64,000 nt of DNA, from contig NZ_JALCCV010000001.1 of the NCBI RefSeq assembly GCF_022640935.1, forward strand, positions 1 to 64,000, written 5' to 3'. Shown piece after piece: positions 55,212 to 64,000 of the stretch (positions within the stretch are counted from its first letter, which is position 1; each line of letters begins with the position of its first letter). A program made the translations under genes and the position numbers. This DNA comes from Bifidobacterium sp. Lineage in GTDB: Bacteria > Actinomycetota > Actinomycetes > Actinomycetales > Bifidobacteriaceae. The notes beneath the pieces are model-generated. The model searched no databases, was not told where the DNA came from, and worked only from the letters and a program-made list of their open reading frames with translations.

Positions 55212-56507
55212 ATGCGCTATGACACAGTACCCGAATCCGCCAGGGCTCTGATGGCGCATGTCGCCAAGTTGTGCGGGCCGGAGCATGCGGCATGGTCTCG
55301 TGATTTCAATGCGGCCTTCGCCAATACGCTGCTCACCACGGTTCGCCGCCATGACGACGGGACGACCTTCCTGCTGACCGGCGACATCCCCGCCATGTGG
55401 CTGCGCGATTCCAGCGCGCAGGTGCGGCCCTACCTCATCCTGGCCGCGCAGGACGAGGATCTGGCGTCGATGATCGCCGGGCTGGTGCGCCAGCAGATGC
55501 GCTGTATTGCCATCGATCCATATGCCAACGCCTTCAACGAGTTCCCCAGCGGCGACTCATGGGATCATGGCGACCGGTCCGACCGCAGCAGCCCGTGGCT
55601 GTGGGAACGCAAGTACGAGACCGATTCCCTGTGCTATCCGCTTCAGCTCGCGTGGCTGCTCTATTGCAACACCGGGCGCACCGATCACTTCGACAACAGC
55701 TTCATGACCGCCGTGCGGCGCATCCTGGATGTCTTCGAGACCGAGCAGAACCACGCCGGTTCGCCGTACTATTTCATCCGCGATACCACGTTGCCCACAG
55801 AGACGCTGGGTGACGACGGCAAAGGCTCGCCCGTCGCCGTCACCGGCATGACCTGGTCCGGGTTCCGCCCTAGCGACGACGCCTGCACCTACCACTATCT
55901 GGTGCCTGCAAACATGTTCGCGGCTGTGGTGATGGGCTATGTCGAGCAGATCTTCGCCGGTCCGCTGAACGATCCGGACATCGCATCCCGGGCGAAACGG
56001 CTGCGTGAGGACATCAGCGCGGGCATCGCCGCGCATGGACTTGCGAGGAACCGAAATGGCGAGCGCATATACGTCTATGAGACGGATGGACTGGGCCACG
56101 CCTTGATCATGGACGACGCGAATGTACCCAGCCTTCTGGCGGCCCCGTATCTGGGTTACTGCGCCATCGACGACCCGGTGTACCAAGCCACCAGACGCAC
56201 GCTGCTGAGCAGCGAGAACCCGTATTATTACGCCGGTTCGCACGCCCGAGGCATAGGCTCGCCGCATACGCCGAAAGGCTACATCTGGCCGATCGCGCTG
56301 GCAGTGCAAGGCATGACCAGCGCAAGCGCTGACGAAAAAGGGCGCGTGCTCGATCTCCTTGTCGCCATTGATGCCGGAACCCATGTGATGCATGAAGGCA
56401 TCGATGTCAATGATCCGCATGCATACACACGCGAATGGTTCAGCTGGGCGAACATGATGTTCTGCGAGCTCGTCATGGACTATTTCGACATTCGAGTGAG
56501 GCGGTAG
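55212..56507 (+). CDS. GH125 exo-alpha-1,6-mannosidase
   Basis: 431-residue metal-independent glycoside hydrolase family 125 enzyme, which removes alpha-1,6-linked mannose from N-glycans. Diagnostic segments are [20 protein letters not shown] near residue 55, [56 protein letters not shown] and [20 protein letters not shown] near the C-terminus. It has no signal peptide, so it acts on imported oligosaccharides. It is the third gene of the ROK-kinase-GH125-AGE operon. Confidence 0.93.
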   Translation: MRYDTVPESARALMAHVAKLCGPEHAAWSRDFNAAFANTLLTTVRRHDDGTTFLLTGDIPAMWLRDSSAQVRPYLILAAQDEDLASMIAGLVRQQMRCIAIDPYANAFNEFPSGDSWDHGDRSDRSSPWLWERKYETDSLCYPLQLAWLLYCNTGRTDHFDNSFMTAVRRILDVFETEQNHAGSPYYFIRDTTLPTETLGDDGKGSPVAVTGMTWSGFRPSDDACTYHYLVPANMFAAVVMGYVEQIFAGPLNDPDIASRAKRLREDISAGIAAHGLARNRNGERIYVYETDGLGHALIMDDANVPSLLAAPYLGYCAIDDPVYQATRRTLLSSENPYYYAGSHARGIGSPHTPKGYIWPIALAVQGMTSASADEKGRVLDLLVAIDAGTHVMHEGIDVNDPHAYTREWFSWANMMFCELVMDYFDIRVRR

Positions 56508-56745
56508 CCATGCGGACCATCCCCTGCCGATCGCCGTGCGGCGGCTGCCGCTTGATACGCCGTCGTGTCGCCCGACGCGCCGCCAACCGGCGTATTGTCG
56601 GCCGGCCTGCTACCGCACGGCTCATCATGCCGGACAACGCATCATGTATTCCCATCATCGCAATTGCAAGCTTTCGTCTGCGCCGACCCACAAACCCGCT
56701 CGGACGAACCATAAGAACATCATTCCAAGGAAGGAATCACATATC

Positions 56746-57987
56746 ATGACCACTACGAATCCAAAATACCGTCTCGGCACTGTCGCCAACCGGACTTTCA
56801 TGGCCTCCGAGACATACGAGCTGCTCGATTTTGGCCGCCGTTTCCCTGGCGCTCAAGGCGGCTCCGGCTGGCTGGACGACAACGGGGACATCGATCCCTC
56901 GCATGGCATCCAAACGTGGATTACCGGGCGCATGACGCACGTGTACTCGATCGCGTCGTTGCTTGGCTATCCCAATGCCGGCGAACTCGCCGACGCGGGT
57001 TTGAAAGGCCTGACCGGCATTCTGCACGACGACGAGCACGGCGGCTGGTATCCCTCGATTCAATCCGATGGCACGCCAGAACCCGGCAAGGTCTGCTATG
57101 CGCACGCATTCGTCATCATCGCAGCCAGTTCGGCGCTGCTCGCCAAGCGGCCCGGCGCCAAGGAACTGCTGCGCGAGGCGCTCGACACTTACGACGAGCA
57201 TTTCTGGGACGAGAAGGAAGGCCTTGCAGTCGATACATGGGACACCGCGTTCGCGACTCTCGACACCTACCGTGGCCTCAACGCCAACATGCACACCACC
57301 GAGGCGTTCCTTGCGGTCGCCGACGCCACGGGCGACAACCGCTACCGGCAGCGCGCCGGGCGCATCATCGACCACGTCGTCTCTTGGGCGAGGGGCAACG
57401 AATGGCGCATTCCCGAGCATTTCAACGACCAATGGGAGCCGGATTTCGAGTTCAACGCGGACAAGAAGGACGACCAATTCAAGCCCTATGGCGCCACCCC
57501 GGGCCATGGCATCGAATGGGCGCGGCTCATCACGCAGTGGGCGCTGAGTTCCTTCGCCAACGCCGAAGACTCTCAGCCATACATCGAGGCCGCCGAGCAT
57601 CTCTTCGAGCGAGCGCTGGCCGATGGCTGGAACGCCGACGGTACGATCGGCCTGGCATATACGACCGACTGGAACGGCAAGCCCGTGGTCACCGATCGCA
57701 TGCACTGGACGCTGGCCGAGGCGATGAACACCTCCGCGACGCTGGCCAAGGCGAGCGGCAAGTCCGAGTACCGCGAGCGCTACGCCGAATTCGCCCGATA
57801 CACCGACGAATACCTCATCGATCACAACGGGGGCTCATGGTTCCATCAGCTCGACGTCGACAACCACGTGATCGGCACGGTATGGCCGGGCAAATCGGAT
57901 CTTTACCACGCCTTCCAATCCACCCTCATCCCCTTCCTCGACCCAGCCGTCTCGATCACCACCGCGATCAGCAACGCCGCGAAGTGA
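56746..57987 (+). CDS. AGE-family sugar isomerase/epimerase (probable D-mannose isomerase)
   Basis: 413-residue alpha/alpha-barrel protein of the N-acylglucosamine 2-epimerase / YihS superfamily. Conserved segments with catalytic or binding His are NANMHTTEAFLAVADATGD, ATPGHGIEWARL and GKSDLYHAFQST. GIQTWITGRMTHVYS near residue 60 also matches. Members isomerise mannose to fructose or epimerise GlcNAc to ManNAc. Next to an alpha-mannosidase and a fructokinase, mannose to fructose fits best. AAGGAAGGA precedes the ATG. A 238-base gap separates it from GH125. Palindromic repeat copy C follows its stop. Confidence 0.87.
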   Translation: MTTTNPKYRLGTVANRTFMASETYELLDFGRRFPGAQGGSGWLDDNGDIDPSHGIQTWITGRMTHVYSIASLLGYPNAGELADAGLKGLTGILHDDEHGGWYPSIQSDGTPEPGKVCYAHAFVIIAASSALLAKRPGAKELLREALDTYDEHFWDEKEGLAVDTWDTAFATLDTYRGLNANMHTTEAFLAVADATGDNRYRQRAGRIIDHVVSWARGNEWRIPEHFNDQWEPDFEFNADKKDDQFKPYGATPGHGIEWARLITQWALSSFANAEDSQPYIEAAEHLFERALADGWNADGTIGLAYTTDWNGKPVVTDRMHWTLAEAMNTSATLAKASGKSEYRERYAEFARYTDEYLIDHNGGSWFHQLDVDNHVIGTVWPGKSDLYHAFQSTLIPFLDPAVSITTAISNAAK

Positions 57988-57992
57988 GCGGG

Positions 57993-58090
57993 TCGCTGTG
58001 CGACGTTTTCGGAAATCGCAAAACCGCAGAAATCCGACATTCTTGGTTTCCCGAATACGTCGCACAGCACATCAATACGTCGTACGGCGG
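57993..58090 (+). repeat. Dispersed palindromic repeat, copy C
   Basis: GCTGTGCGACG (57995-58005) and CGTCGCACAGC (58058-58068) pair perfectly. The arms extend to about 22 bases each (57995-58016 with 58047-58068) at roughly 19 of 22 matches. TCGCTGTGCGACGTTTTC at 57993-58010 is identical to 25181-25198 of copy A. A partial further arm (ATACGTCGTACGG) reaches about 58087. It lies between the convergent AGE-family and LacI genes. Confidence 0.78.
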
Positions 58091-58188
58091 AATGTGAGCG
58101 GCCATAGGACCGCGCTTCGCGACCTTGGCGGACGCTCGCCTCGCCTACGCGAACCGCTCTTCCGCGCCTAACGGCTCAGCACAGCGCA

Positions 58189-59334
58189 TCACCGCCCCGC
58201 GATGACACCATATTTTGGGTCGTTGCGGGCCGCGGTGCTTTCTCTCACTACCAGTTTTGGCGCGAGAATCCGGCGGTTGCCGGCCACTGGCTCGCCGGAG
58301 AGCGATTTGAGCAGCAGATTGGCCACTTTCTTGCCGTACTCCCCCGGGTCGCGGTGCGCTGCGGTGATCGAGGGGAACACCGCCGTGCATACGAAGCTGT
58401 CTTCAAAGCTCACGATCGCCGGGAGATTCGAGGGGAATGGACGGTCATGACGCGCCTCCAGCCCCTGTGGCGCCTGCGATGAGAATCCCAGCTCCTCCAA
58501 CGCGCGCAGGCTGGCGACCGCCATCGTCTCGTTTTCATAAATGAACGCAGTAGGAGGCGCGCTGCCCATCATCATCGCGCAGGTCTCGCGTGCCGCGACC
58601 GCCGAATCGAACTGTGTGTAGTTGATCGAGGAGAATTCCAGACGATAGCGCATTGAAAGCTCGTTGAATGCAGCCAGACGAGCCTTGCTGTAGTCCAAGT
58701 CACGGTCGCCCGCGAAGTAGGCGATACGTCGATGCCCCGCTCCGACCAAATGCCGCAGCACCTTCGCCATCGTCCCAGAGTCGTCAATGGACAACGACGG
58801 CACGATATTCTCCGGGTCGGGTCCTCCGGCGAGCACCGCCTGAATGCCGATGTCGCGCAACAGCGCAGGCCGTGGATCGTTGGTGCGCAGATCGACGAGC
58901 ACGACGCCGTCGACGCGCTTGCGCTTGGCCCAGTCCCGGTAGGTAGCCATCTCCTCGTGCAACGACGATGTCGGGCGGAAAAGCAGGCCGTATCCCTTGC
59001 TGCTGAGTGAATCGTGCAGGCCCGCCATGAAATGCAGCATGAAGGATTCCGCCTGCAGATTGCTGCCGGAGCGTGAAGGCGCGAAACCGATGGTCATCGT
59101 CCTGGATGAGCTCAGCGCCTGCGCCGCATACACCGGGCTCCAACCGAGCCGAGCCACAGTCGCCTTGACCTTGCGCTTGGTCTCCTCGGAAACGCCAGGC
59201 TTGTCATTCACAGCGAACGATACCGCCGTCTGCGATATTCCCAGCTCGTCGGCGATGTCTTTGAGACTGACGCGATGGCCAGCGCCCAATGGAACCAAGC
59301 CGTCACTTCCTCGTCCGCGCCCGAGGTTTGCCAT
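58189..59334 (-). CDS. LacI-family transcriptional repressor
   Basis: 381 residues from the ATG at 59334; a GTG two codons upstream is the alternative. The HTH lies near residues 20-45: VSLKDIADELGISQTAVSFA followed by VNDKPGVSEETKRKV. A LacI-type sugar-binding domain follows, with MTIGFAPSRSGSNLQAESF and ending KKVANLLLKSLSGEPVAG. GGGGCGG precedes the start. It lies 107 bases after a GH3 gene on the same strand, with a candidate operator in between, so it probably controls the transporter-GH5-GH3 operon and itself. The effector sugar is unknown. Confidence 0.92.
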   Translation of the reverse strand: MANLGRGRGSDGLVPLGAGHRVSLKDIADELGISQTAVSFAVNDKPGVSEETKRKVKATVARLGWSPVYAAQALSSSRTMTIGFAPSRSGSNLQAESFMLHFMAGLHDSLSSKGYGLLFRPTSSLHEEMATYRDWAKRKRVDGVVLVDLRTNDPRPALLRDIGIQAVLAGGPDPENIVPSLSIDDSGTMAKVLRHLVGAGHRRIAYFAGDRDLDYSKARLAAFNELSMRYRLEFSSINYTQFDSAVAARETCAMMMGSAPPTAFIYENETMAVASLRALEELGFSSQAPQGLEARHDRPFPSNLPAIVSFEDSFVCTAVFPSITAAHRDPGEYGKKVANLLLKSLSGEPVAGNRRILAPKLVVRESTAARNDPKYGVIAGR

Positions 59335-59417
59335 ATTCACCGCCCCTATTTATTCCAAGCGGGCCTTTGCGGCCAGCCGTTATGACGAACGCTCCCAACC
59401 CTACCATTGACAACAAC

Positions 59418-59429
59418 TAAAACGATTTA
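59418..59429. promoter_or_regulatory. Probable LacI-type operator (TAAAACGATTTA)
   Basis: TAAAACGATTTA is a 10-of-12 palindrome centred on CG, the typical shape of LacI-family operators. It lies 83 bases upstream of the lacI-like start and just after the GH3 stop. It fits autoregulation. Confidence 0.45.
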
Positions 59430-59441
59430 TACTTTTCATTA

Positions 59442-61784
59442 TCATGGCCGAAACGGATCCGGCTGCATTCGGTCTCCACGGCGCGTTCTCTGCAGGTCCT
59501 GGCGCGTGCGACGTTGGCCACGGGCGAGTTCCATCGTAGCGGATGACAATTCACCATCAAGCCACAGATGGAGTCGCACGCTCGCACCTGCGTCTCGCAA
59601 CAACCAGTCGATCGGCGCCCGCCACTCCACATGCCGTTGAGATCGCGCCGGCATATCGAGATATACGGTGCCGACCAGCTCAGCCAGCCTTGGCACCGTC
59701 AGCAGCCCCATACGCCGCACGAAGAGATTCAATGCGCCTCGCGCAGGGATCGCAGCTGTCGCCACGATGGCTGAGACAACCAACGTGTCGGCGGTCGTTT
59801 TCGTGTGGAGCCCTGTCACCTTGGCACCGCGCAAAGCACCAATACCGTATCCGAAACACCGCAATACGGGTCGGGGCGCATCCTTGTACGCACCGTCCGC
59901 CGGCTGCCGATCATTGTAACGAACCGGGATCGCGCCGACGGCGCTCGGCAGCGTCACAGGCATGCGCCCCGAGGGGACGTTCTTCCCCTTCAAGGTTTTC
60001 ATCACGGCCTGCGGGCCAAAGGGCCCCGCATATCCTGCCCAGATCACGGCCGCAGAACACTCCAGCACTTTGGTCAGTACATGCGCCCGCCCGGCAACGA
60101 TGACTGAGACAATCGGCGCAGAAGTTTGGGAGTGCAGTCGATATATGAGCCCGTCCTGATCCCATGGCAACGAGACATCTGCGGCATCGACTCCTTCGCC
60201 GCCGCTCGCCCCATGTTCAGTTACCGCGAGCGCGGCACCGTTTTCCGCGAAGTCGCTGTCATAGGCGCGTTCGCTGGTGCCGCCGAGCACCGCGACTACC
60301 AATGACGCCGCAGCGAGCACCTGCCGTTCGCGTTCTGCGCAATCCGAAAGCAGCACTACTTCCCGATTGGTGGCAGCGAATGTCTCGGCCAATTCGCTGT
60401 ACACGCTGGCGCGCCGCCCGGTTGGCTGCGGCGCAGTGTAATCACCCAGGAAACAGGCGAAGTCATCGGCGAATGGGCCTGCCACCACCACCGGCCCATC
60501 TGCCAAATGGTTCACGATGCCGCAGACCGACAAGTCTGGCGCGCCGCAATCCTTGAGCAGCACCAGTGATTCCTGTGATAGTCGTTGAGAATACCGGCTT
60601 GTCACTTTGCACAGCTCGCCGAGATCTCCGCCATCGCGCTGTCCGCTGCCGGAAATGGACAGCCGGACGCGATCGGAATCATGCGCGGCGTGATCGAATC
60701 CAGTATCGCCGCCTGTCGCGAGCAGACCAAAATCACGCTTGAGATTGAGCACTCGCTGCACAGCGGATTCAATGGACGCCATAACATCCGGAGCATCGGC
60801 ATATTCGACGAGATGGGTGAAACCATCGTCCCACAATGACACGTCGACGCCGGAAAGCAGCGCCACTCTGCCAGAGTCCGGAATGGAACCCGACATATCC
60901 CTCAGACGGTCGACCGCCAACCCGTCGGCCATCACCAGCCCGTCAAAGCCGAGCTCACCTCGCAGATAGTCGCGCAACAGCCAAGGATTGGCACAGCACG
61001 GCACCCCATCGATATCGTTATACGCGGCCATGAAGCCCATCGCCCCCGCGCGCACGCCCGCCTCCACAGCAGGCAGATGGATCTCATGCAAATCACGGCT
61101 TCCGATGATCGCCGACTGCCCATTGCGGCCGCCAACGGCCTCGCCCTGCGCGGCCAGATGCTTCAGCACAACAGCGACCCCGCCACCGCCGATCCTAGAA
61201 CGATCGCGCCCCTGCATGCCGATGATAACCGCCTGGCACATACTGGCCGCCAGCGATGGATCTTCTCCAAAGCATTCCTCGCAGCGCCCCCAGCGCGGAT
61301 CCCGAGCGATATCCAAGCCCGAGACCAATGCGACATGCACGCCACTCGCAGCGAGTTCCGCAGCCACAGCGGCCTCGGCTTCCATGACTAATTCGGAATC
61401 GAATGTCGCCCCCAAGGCGAGGTTGGGCGGTAGCACCGCGCCGCCCAATGCCTGATGCCCATGCGGCGCCTCCTCACTCAAAAGCACACCAATACCATGC
61501 GCGCCACGGGCAACCACGGTCTGTTGAACGATCGCCGCCGCCTCAAGTCGTTCCTCGGGACGAATTCCGTTCGCCCACGATTGCCCGGACCATGGATCGG
61601 CGCGAAATAAACCGTAGAGCAGCCCCAACCCGCCCCACCGATCGATTTCGCGCTTGAGATAGTCGGTGGGGATCAGCCGTCCGTTGCGCCGCTGCAGGCA
61701 CTTCCAGCCCAGCAGCCGCTGATTAAGCTGGCCGACTTTTTCGGTCAGGCTCAACGAATCGGTGAGCGTCTCAATGGCAGGCAT
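59442..61784 (-). CDS. GH3 family glycoside hydrolase
   Basis: 780 residues with the full GH3 architecture: (beta/alpha)8 barrel, sandwich domain and fibronectin-like C-terminal domain. The nucleophile is Asp287 in GFDGLVMADGLA. Substrate-binding segments are GIGVLLSEEAPHGHQALGG, DIARDPRWGRCEECFGEDP and VVLKHLAAQGEAVGG. No signal peptide is present, so the enzyme is cytoplasmic. The multi-domain form argues for a beta-glucosidase/xylosidase-type enzyme rather than a NagZ-type hexosaminidase, but the substrate is not determined. It starts 32 bases after the GH5 gene. Confidence 0.9.
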   Translation of the reverse strand: MPAIETLTDSLSLTEKVGQLNQRLLGWKCLQRRNGRLIPTDYLKREIDRWGGLGLLYGLFRADPWSGQSWANGIRPEERLEAAAIVQQTVVARGAHGIGVLLSEEAPHGHQALGGAVLPPNLALGATFDSELVMEAEAAVAAELAASGVHVALVSGLDIARDPRWGRCEECFGEDPSLAASMCQAVIIGMQGRDRSRIGGGGVAVVLKHLAAQGEAVGGRNGQSAIIGSRDLHEIHLPAVEAGVRAGAMGFMAAYNDIDGVPCCANPWLLRDYLRGELGFDGLVMADGLAVDRLRDMSGSIPDSGRVALLSGVDVSLWDDGFTHLVEYADAPDVMASIESAVQRVLNLKRDFGLLATGGDTGFDHAAHDSDRVRLSISGSGQRDGGDLGELCKVTSRYSQRLSQESLVLLKDCGAPDLSVCGIVNHLADGPVVVAGPFADDFACFLGDYTAPQPTGRRASVYSELAETFAATNREVVLLSDCAERERQVLAAASLVVAVLGGTSERAYDSDFAENGAALAVTEHGASGGEGVDAADVSLPWDQDGLIYRLHSQTSAPIVSVIVAGRAHVLTKVLECSAAVIWAGYAGPFGPQAVMKTLKGKNVPSGRMPVTLPSAVGAIPVRYNDRQPADGAYKDAPRPVLRCFGYGIGALRGAKVTGLHTKTTADTLVVSAIVATAAIPARGALNLFVRRMGLLTVPRLAELVGTVYLDMPARSQRHVEWRAPIDWLLRDAGASVRLHLWLDGELSSATMELARGQRRTRQDLQRTRRGDRMQPDPFRP

Positions 61785-61816
61785 ACGGTGCTCTTCCTTC
61801 CAAGCTATGGCGGGCG

Positions 61817-63118
61817 TTAGCTCGCGCTGGCCATGGCAGCCTCCAACGAGGGGTCCGAAACCGCGCTATATGCGTTGCCGGCAACCATTTCAACCTGCTC
61901 GTAATTGCTGATGCCCCGTAAAGCCAGCGCCTGCGGATTACCTGCCGTAATGGATGAAATGATGGCAGGGCGCTCCCCTTTCGCGCTCAATGCCATCCAG
62001 CGTTCGAAGACCGAACCGCCCGGTGAGCAAGCGGCTTTCAGCGTGGGATTGCCGTCGACGCCGACCTGCACCACCACAGCCGTCGAACGCGGCGATGGTT
62101 CCGGGCGCCGGCGATACTCGTCGGCCAATTTCGCATATTGCCTGCCGATTGGCTTGAGCGCACCATTCTCATCGAATAGTCCAAGATCGTGCTCAAACGG
62201 GGGGAAATCAGACAACGCATGATTCACATCGTGGGAACACCACCAGGTGATGCCGTACAAGTTCGTGCAGTCGGCGGCATGCTCGATGCTGCCGCTGCAG
62301 AAGCGTGGCATATCGGCGGCTGCAATCACATTGCCTGGCGCACCGATCTCCTGCAGCCAGACCGGATGATCAGCAGAGTCGGCAAACGCCTTGGACAGCT
62401 CGATAAGGTACTCGCCATGACGTGTGCTTTCCTGCGACAGGCCACCGTAACGCTGTGCCGTGCCGTTGAAAACCCACGAATGAATAGCGGTGATATCGCC
62501 AATTCCAGCAGCGTGACAGGGCATGAACGCATGATGATCCGCGTACCAGACAGCATCGTTCTCGCTATGCAGAAGCACCCGGCCTTGCCTGTTCGCTTTG
62601 TCCCGAATCGGAGCCAATAGCGCATTGAGCCATCCATCGATGTCCGCAGAACTTGCATCCATGCGCCGCGGATGCACACGGTCGGCGAACTGGTTGCATT
62701 CATTGCCCAGCGTCAGGCCTTGAAAATGACCAATGTCCTCCAACGCCGCATACACTGCGGATACGAGCCTCGCCTCGGCAGCTATGGCGTTCGGATCAGT
62801 GAACATGCTGGTCTCGTGCCACGACACCAGCCAGCTCGGCACGAAGTCAAAACTGGAGAGATGCCCCTGCAACACGTCGGAGAAAACATCGAGACCACGT
62901 TCATCCGCAAGCTGAGTCATATGACGCACATCGTCAAGAGCCGCCTCGTTGATCCACGTTCGATTAGGCTGCAAAATCGGCCAAAGCGGGAAGATGCGGA
63001 TATGATCCATCCCAAGGCCGGCGATGGCATCCAGATCTTGTGACACACTGTCCCAATCAGGGTGAAGCCACGAATGGAACCAGCCGTTGGAAGGCGTGTA
63101 ATTGACACCGAATCTCAT
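61817..63118 (-). CDS. GH5 (GH5_18-like) beta-mannosidase
   Basis: 433-residue (beta/alpha)8 glycoside hydrolase. The acid/base is Glu140 in GLTLGNECNQF and the nucleophile Glu257 in PVWLQEIGAPGN, as in clan A enzymes. FGVNYTPSNGWFHSWLHPDW at the N-terminus and YGITWWCSHDVNH support the bifidobacterial GH5_18 type, known to split Man-beta-1,4-GlcNAc from N-glycan cores. No signal peptide is present. The ATG at 63118 follows GGGGTGAG and lies 8 bases after the permease stop, so it is in the transporter operon. Subfamily assignment is by memory of the motif pattern. Confidence 0.8.
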   Translation of the reverse strand: MRFGVNYTPSNGWFHSWLHPDWDSVSQDLDAIAGLGMDHIRIFPLWPILQPNRTWINEAALDDVRHMTQLADERGLDVFSDVLQGHLSSFDFVPSWLVSWHETSMFTDPNAIAAEARLVSAVYAALEDIGHFQGLTLGNECNQFADRVHPRRMDASSADIDGWLNALLAPIRDKANRQGRVLLHSENDAVWYADHHAFMPCHAAGIGDITAIHSWVFNGTAQRYGGLSQESTRHGEYLIELSKAFADSADHPVWLQEIGAPGNVIAAADMPRFCSGSIEHAADCTNLYGITWWCSHDVNHALSDFPPFEHDLGLFDENGALKPIGRQYAKLADEYRRRPEPSPRSTAVVVQVGVDGNPTLKAACSPGGSVFERWMALSAKGERPAIISSITAGNPQALALRGISNYEQVEMVAGNAYSAVSDPSLEAAMASAS

Positions 63119-63126
63119 ATGATTTC

Positions 63127-63972
63127 TCACCCCTTGAGTCCGCCCTCTTCCAAGCCCTGGAAGAAATAGCGTTGGAAGCATGCGAAGAATATGAGAATCG
63201 GGATCAGGGAAATCAGCGCTCCGGCCGCGATCAGACGGGGATCGGAGACAAACATCCCCTTGAGCCGGTTCATGCCCAGAGTCAGCGTGTACTGCCGTTC
63301 ATCGGAGATAACGATCAAAGGCCACAAGAAATCATTCCATGCGCCGACGAAGGCAAAGATGCCCACCACTGTCATCGTGCCCCGAACCTGCGGCATGCAG
63401 ATATAGAAGAACTGTTGCCAGACATTGGCGCCATCGACTTGCGCCGCCTCCTCGAGCTCCTTTGGTATCGCCCGGAAAGCATTGGTCATCAACAGGATAT
63501 TGATGGCTCCGACCATGCCCGGCAGCGCCACGGCCAACAGCGTATTCTGCAGATGCACGCTTCTGACGATCAGAAACTGCGAGATGACCACGCCTTCGAC
63601 CGGGATGACCATCGTGCCCATGAACATCGTGAACATCGCACTGCGCCCACGCCATTTGAGCCGCCCCAAAGCATAACCAGCCATCGTCGAAAAGATGACA
63701 TTGCCGGCAATCGCCATGAGGGCCACCAGAATGGTGTTGAACATGTAATGGAACACCGGCACCTGCCGGAACACGGATAGGAAATTGTCCAGCGTCGGCG
63801 TCCTCGGCACAATATACGGCGGCACGGCGTACACATTGTCGCCCTTGCCTTTGAGCGAAAGCGAAAGCTCCCACACGAAAGGCCCGACCAGCAGCAGGAA
63901 CATCAGCAGCAGTATGGCGTATTGCGCCGCCTTGCCAGGTGTGACCCTGCTATGATTCCGTTTCGTCTTCAT
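63127..63972 (-). CDS. Carbohydrate ABC transporter permease (MalG type)
   Basis: 281-residue CUT1-type permease with six predicted membrane segments and the EAA loop ELEEAAQVDGANVWQQFFYI facing the ATPase. The first segment is YAILLLMFLLLVGPFVWELS. Its start overlaps the end of another frame (TGATG), expected to be the partner permease. With the GH5 and GH3 genes downstream it should import beta-mannosyl or related oligosaccharides. Confidence 0.93.
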   Translation of the reverse strand: MKTKRNHSRVTPGKAAQYAILLLMFLLLVGPFVWELSLSLKGKGDNVYAVPPYIVPRTPTLDNFLSVFRQVPVFHYMFNTILVALMAIAGNVIFSTMAGYALGRLKWRGRSAMFTMFMGTMVIPVEGVVISQFLIVRSVHLQNTLLAVALPGMVGAINILLMTNAFRAIPKELEEAAQVDGANVWQQFFYICMPQVRGTMTVVGIFAFVGAWNDFLWPLIVISDERQYTLTLGMNRLKGMFVSDPRLIAAGALISLIPILIFFACFQRYFFQGLEEGGLKG

Positions 63973-64000
63973 CAGTCCTCCCCTCGCTTCTGCACGAGCT
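63972..64000 (-). CDS. Probable C-terminal end of the partner ABC permease (partial)
   Basis: The last codons, LVQKRGED followed by TGA, are visible in a frame that overlaps the permease start by one base. Only about nine codons lie in the window, so identity is inferred from operon order alone. Confidence 0.45.

Noticed and set aside
25161-58090. The three palindromic repeats as CRISPR repeats or IS elements
   Set aside because: Only single, widely spaced copies with no spacers, no cas genes and no transposase frame. They are better described as dispersed palindromes.

Overview
The window looks like a chromosomal segment of a Bifidobacterium (Actinomycetota, Bifidobacteriaceae). Coding sequence is GC-rich. 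PurL is the long single-chain type. A Gram-positive-type SOS box is present. The cell-wall genes point to an L-Lys/L-Orn peptidoglycan with a D-Asp bridge. The right end is a cluster for amino sugars and mannose-containing glycans typical of gut bifidobacteria. The genus is inferred from gene content and the species is not determined.

Layout. 1-1000: the 5' part of a TetR repressor with two palindromic sites in front of it, and tRNA-His. 1000-9600: threonine aldolase, then purT, purC and purL. 10.1-12.7 kb: a SOS-controlled Y-family polymerase and YolD-like pair next to a methyltransferase relic. 13.1-16 kb: CapA-like protein and cytosine deaminase. 16.3-20.6 kb: purF, purM, purD. 20.7-25.1 kb: a membrane esterase overlapping an MprF-like aminoacyl-phospholipid synthase. 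25.4-28.2 kb: Fur-family regulator, purE-purK, YhbY. 28.4-29.6 kb: SigH-type sigma factor with a cysteine-containing partner. 29.7-34.1 kb: exonuclease, MurE-like ligase, ATP-grasp ligase, Asp racemase. 34.1-41.6 kb: glycerate kinase, histidine phosphatase, smc, folC. 41.7-45.8 kb: broken HigA antitoxin, aminopeptidase P, NUDIX, two-domain acyltransferase-like protein.

45.85-64 kb is a carbohydrate region. A GH20 hexosaminidase gene carries a frameshift, a single ABC permease has lost its partners, and a sugar-binding regulator survives only as a relic. Next come nagB-nagA facing a ROK repressor, then an apparent operon of ROK repressor, PfkB sugar kinase, GH125 alpha-mannosidase and AGE-family (mannose isomerase-like) enzyme. 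On the other strand are ABC permeases, a GH5 beta-mannosidase-like enzyme, a GH3 enzyme and a LacI regulator. Together they suggest uptake of mannose/GlcNAc oligosaccharides, cytoplasmic trimming, conversion of mannose to fructose then fructose phosphate, and GlcNAc-6-P to fructose-6-P.

Eight purine genes are scattered over 24 kb in several transcription units. Three intergenic regions (25.2, 44.1 and 58.0 kb) hold copies of one long palindromic repeat, the clearest undescribed-looking element here. Several genes are visibly decaying: methyltransferase, HigA, GH20 and a SorC/DeoR-like regulator.
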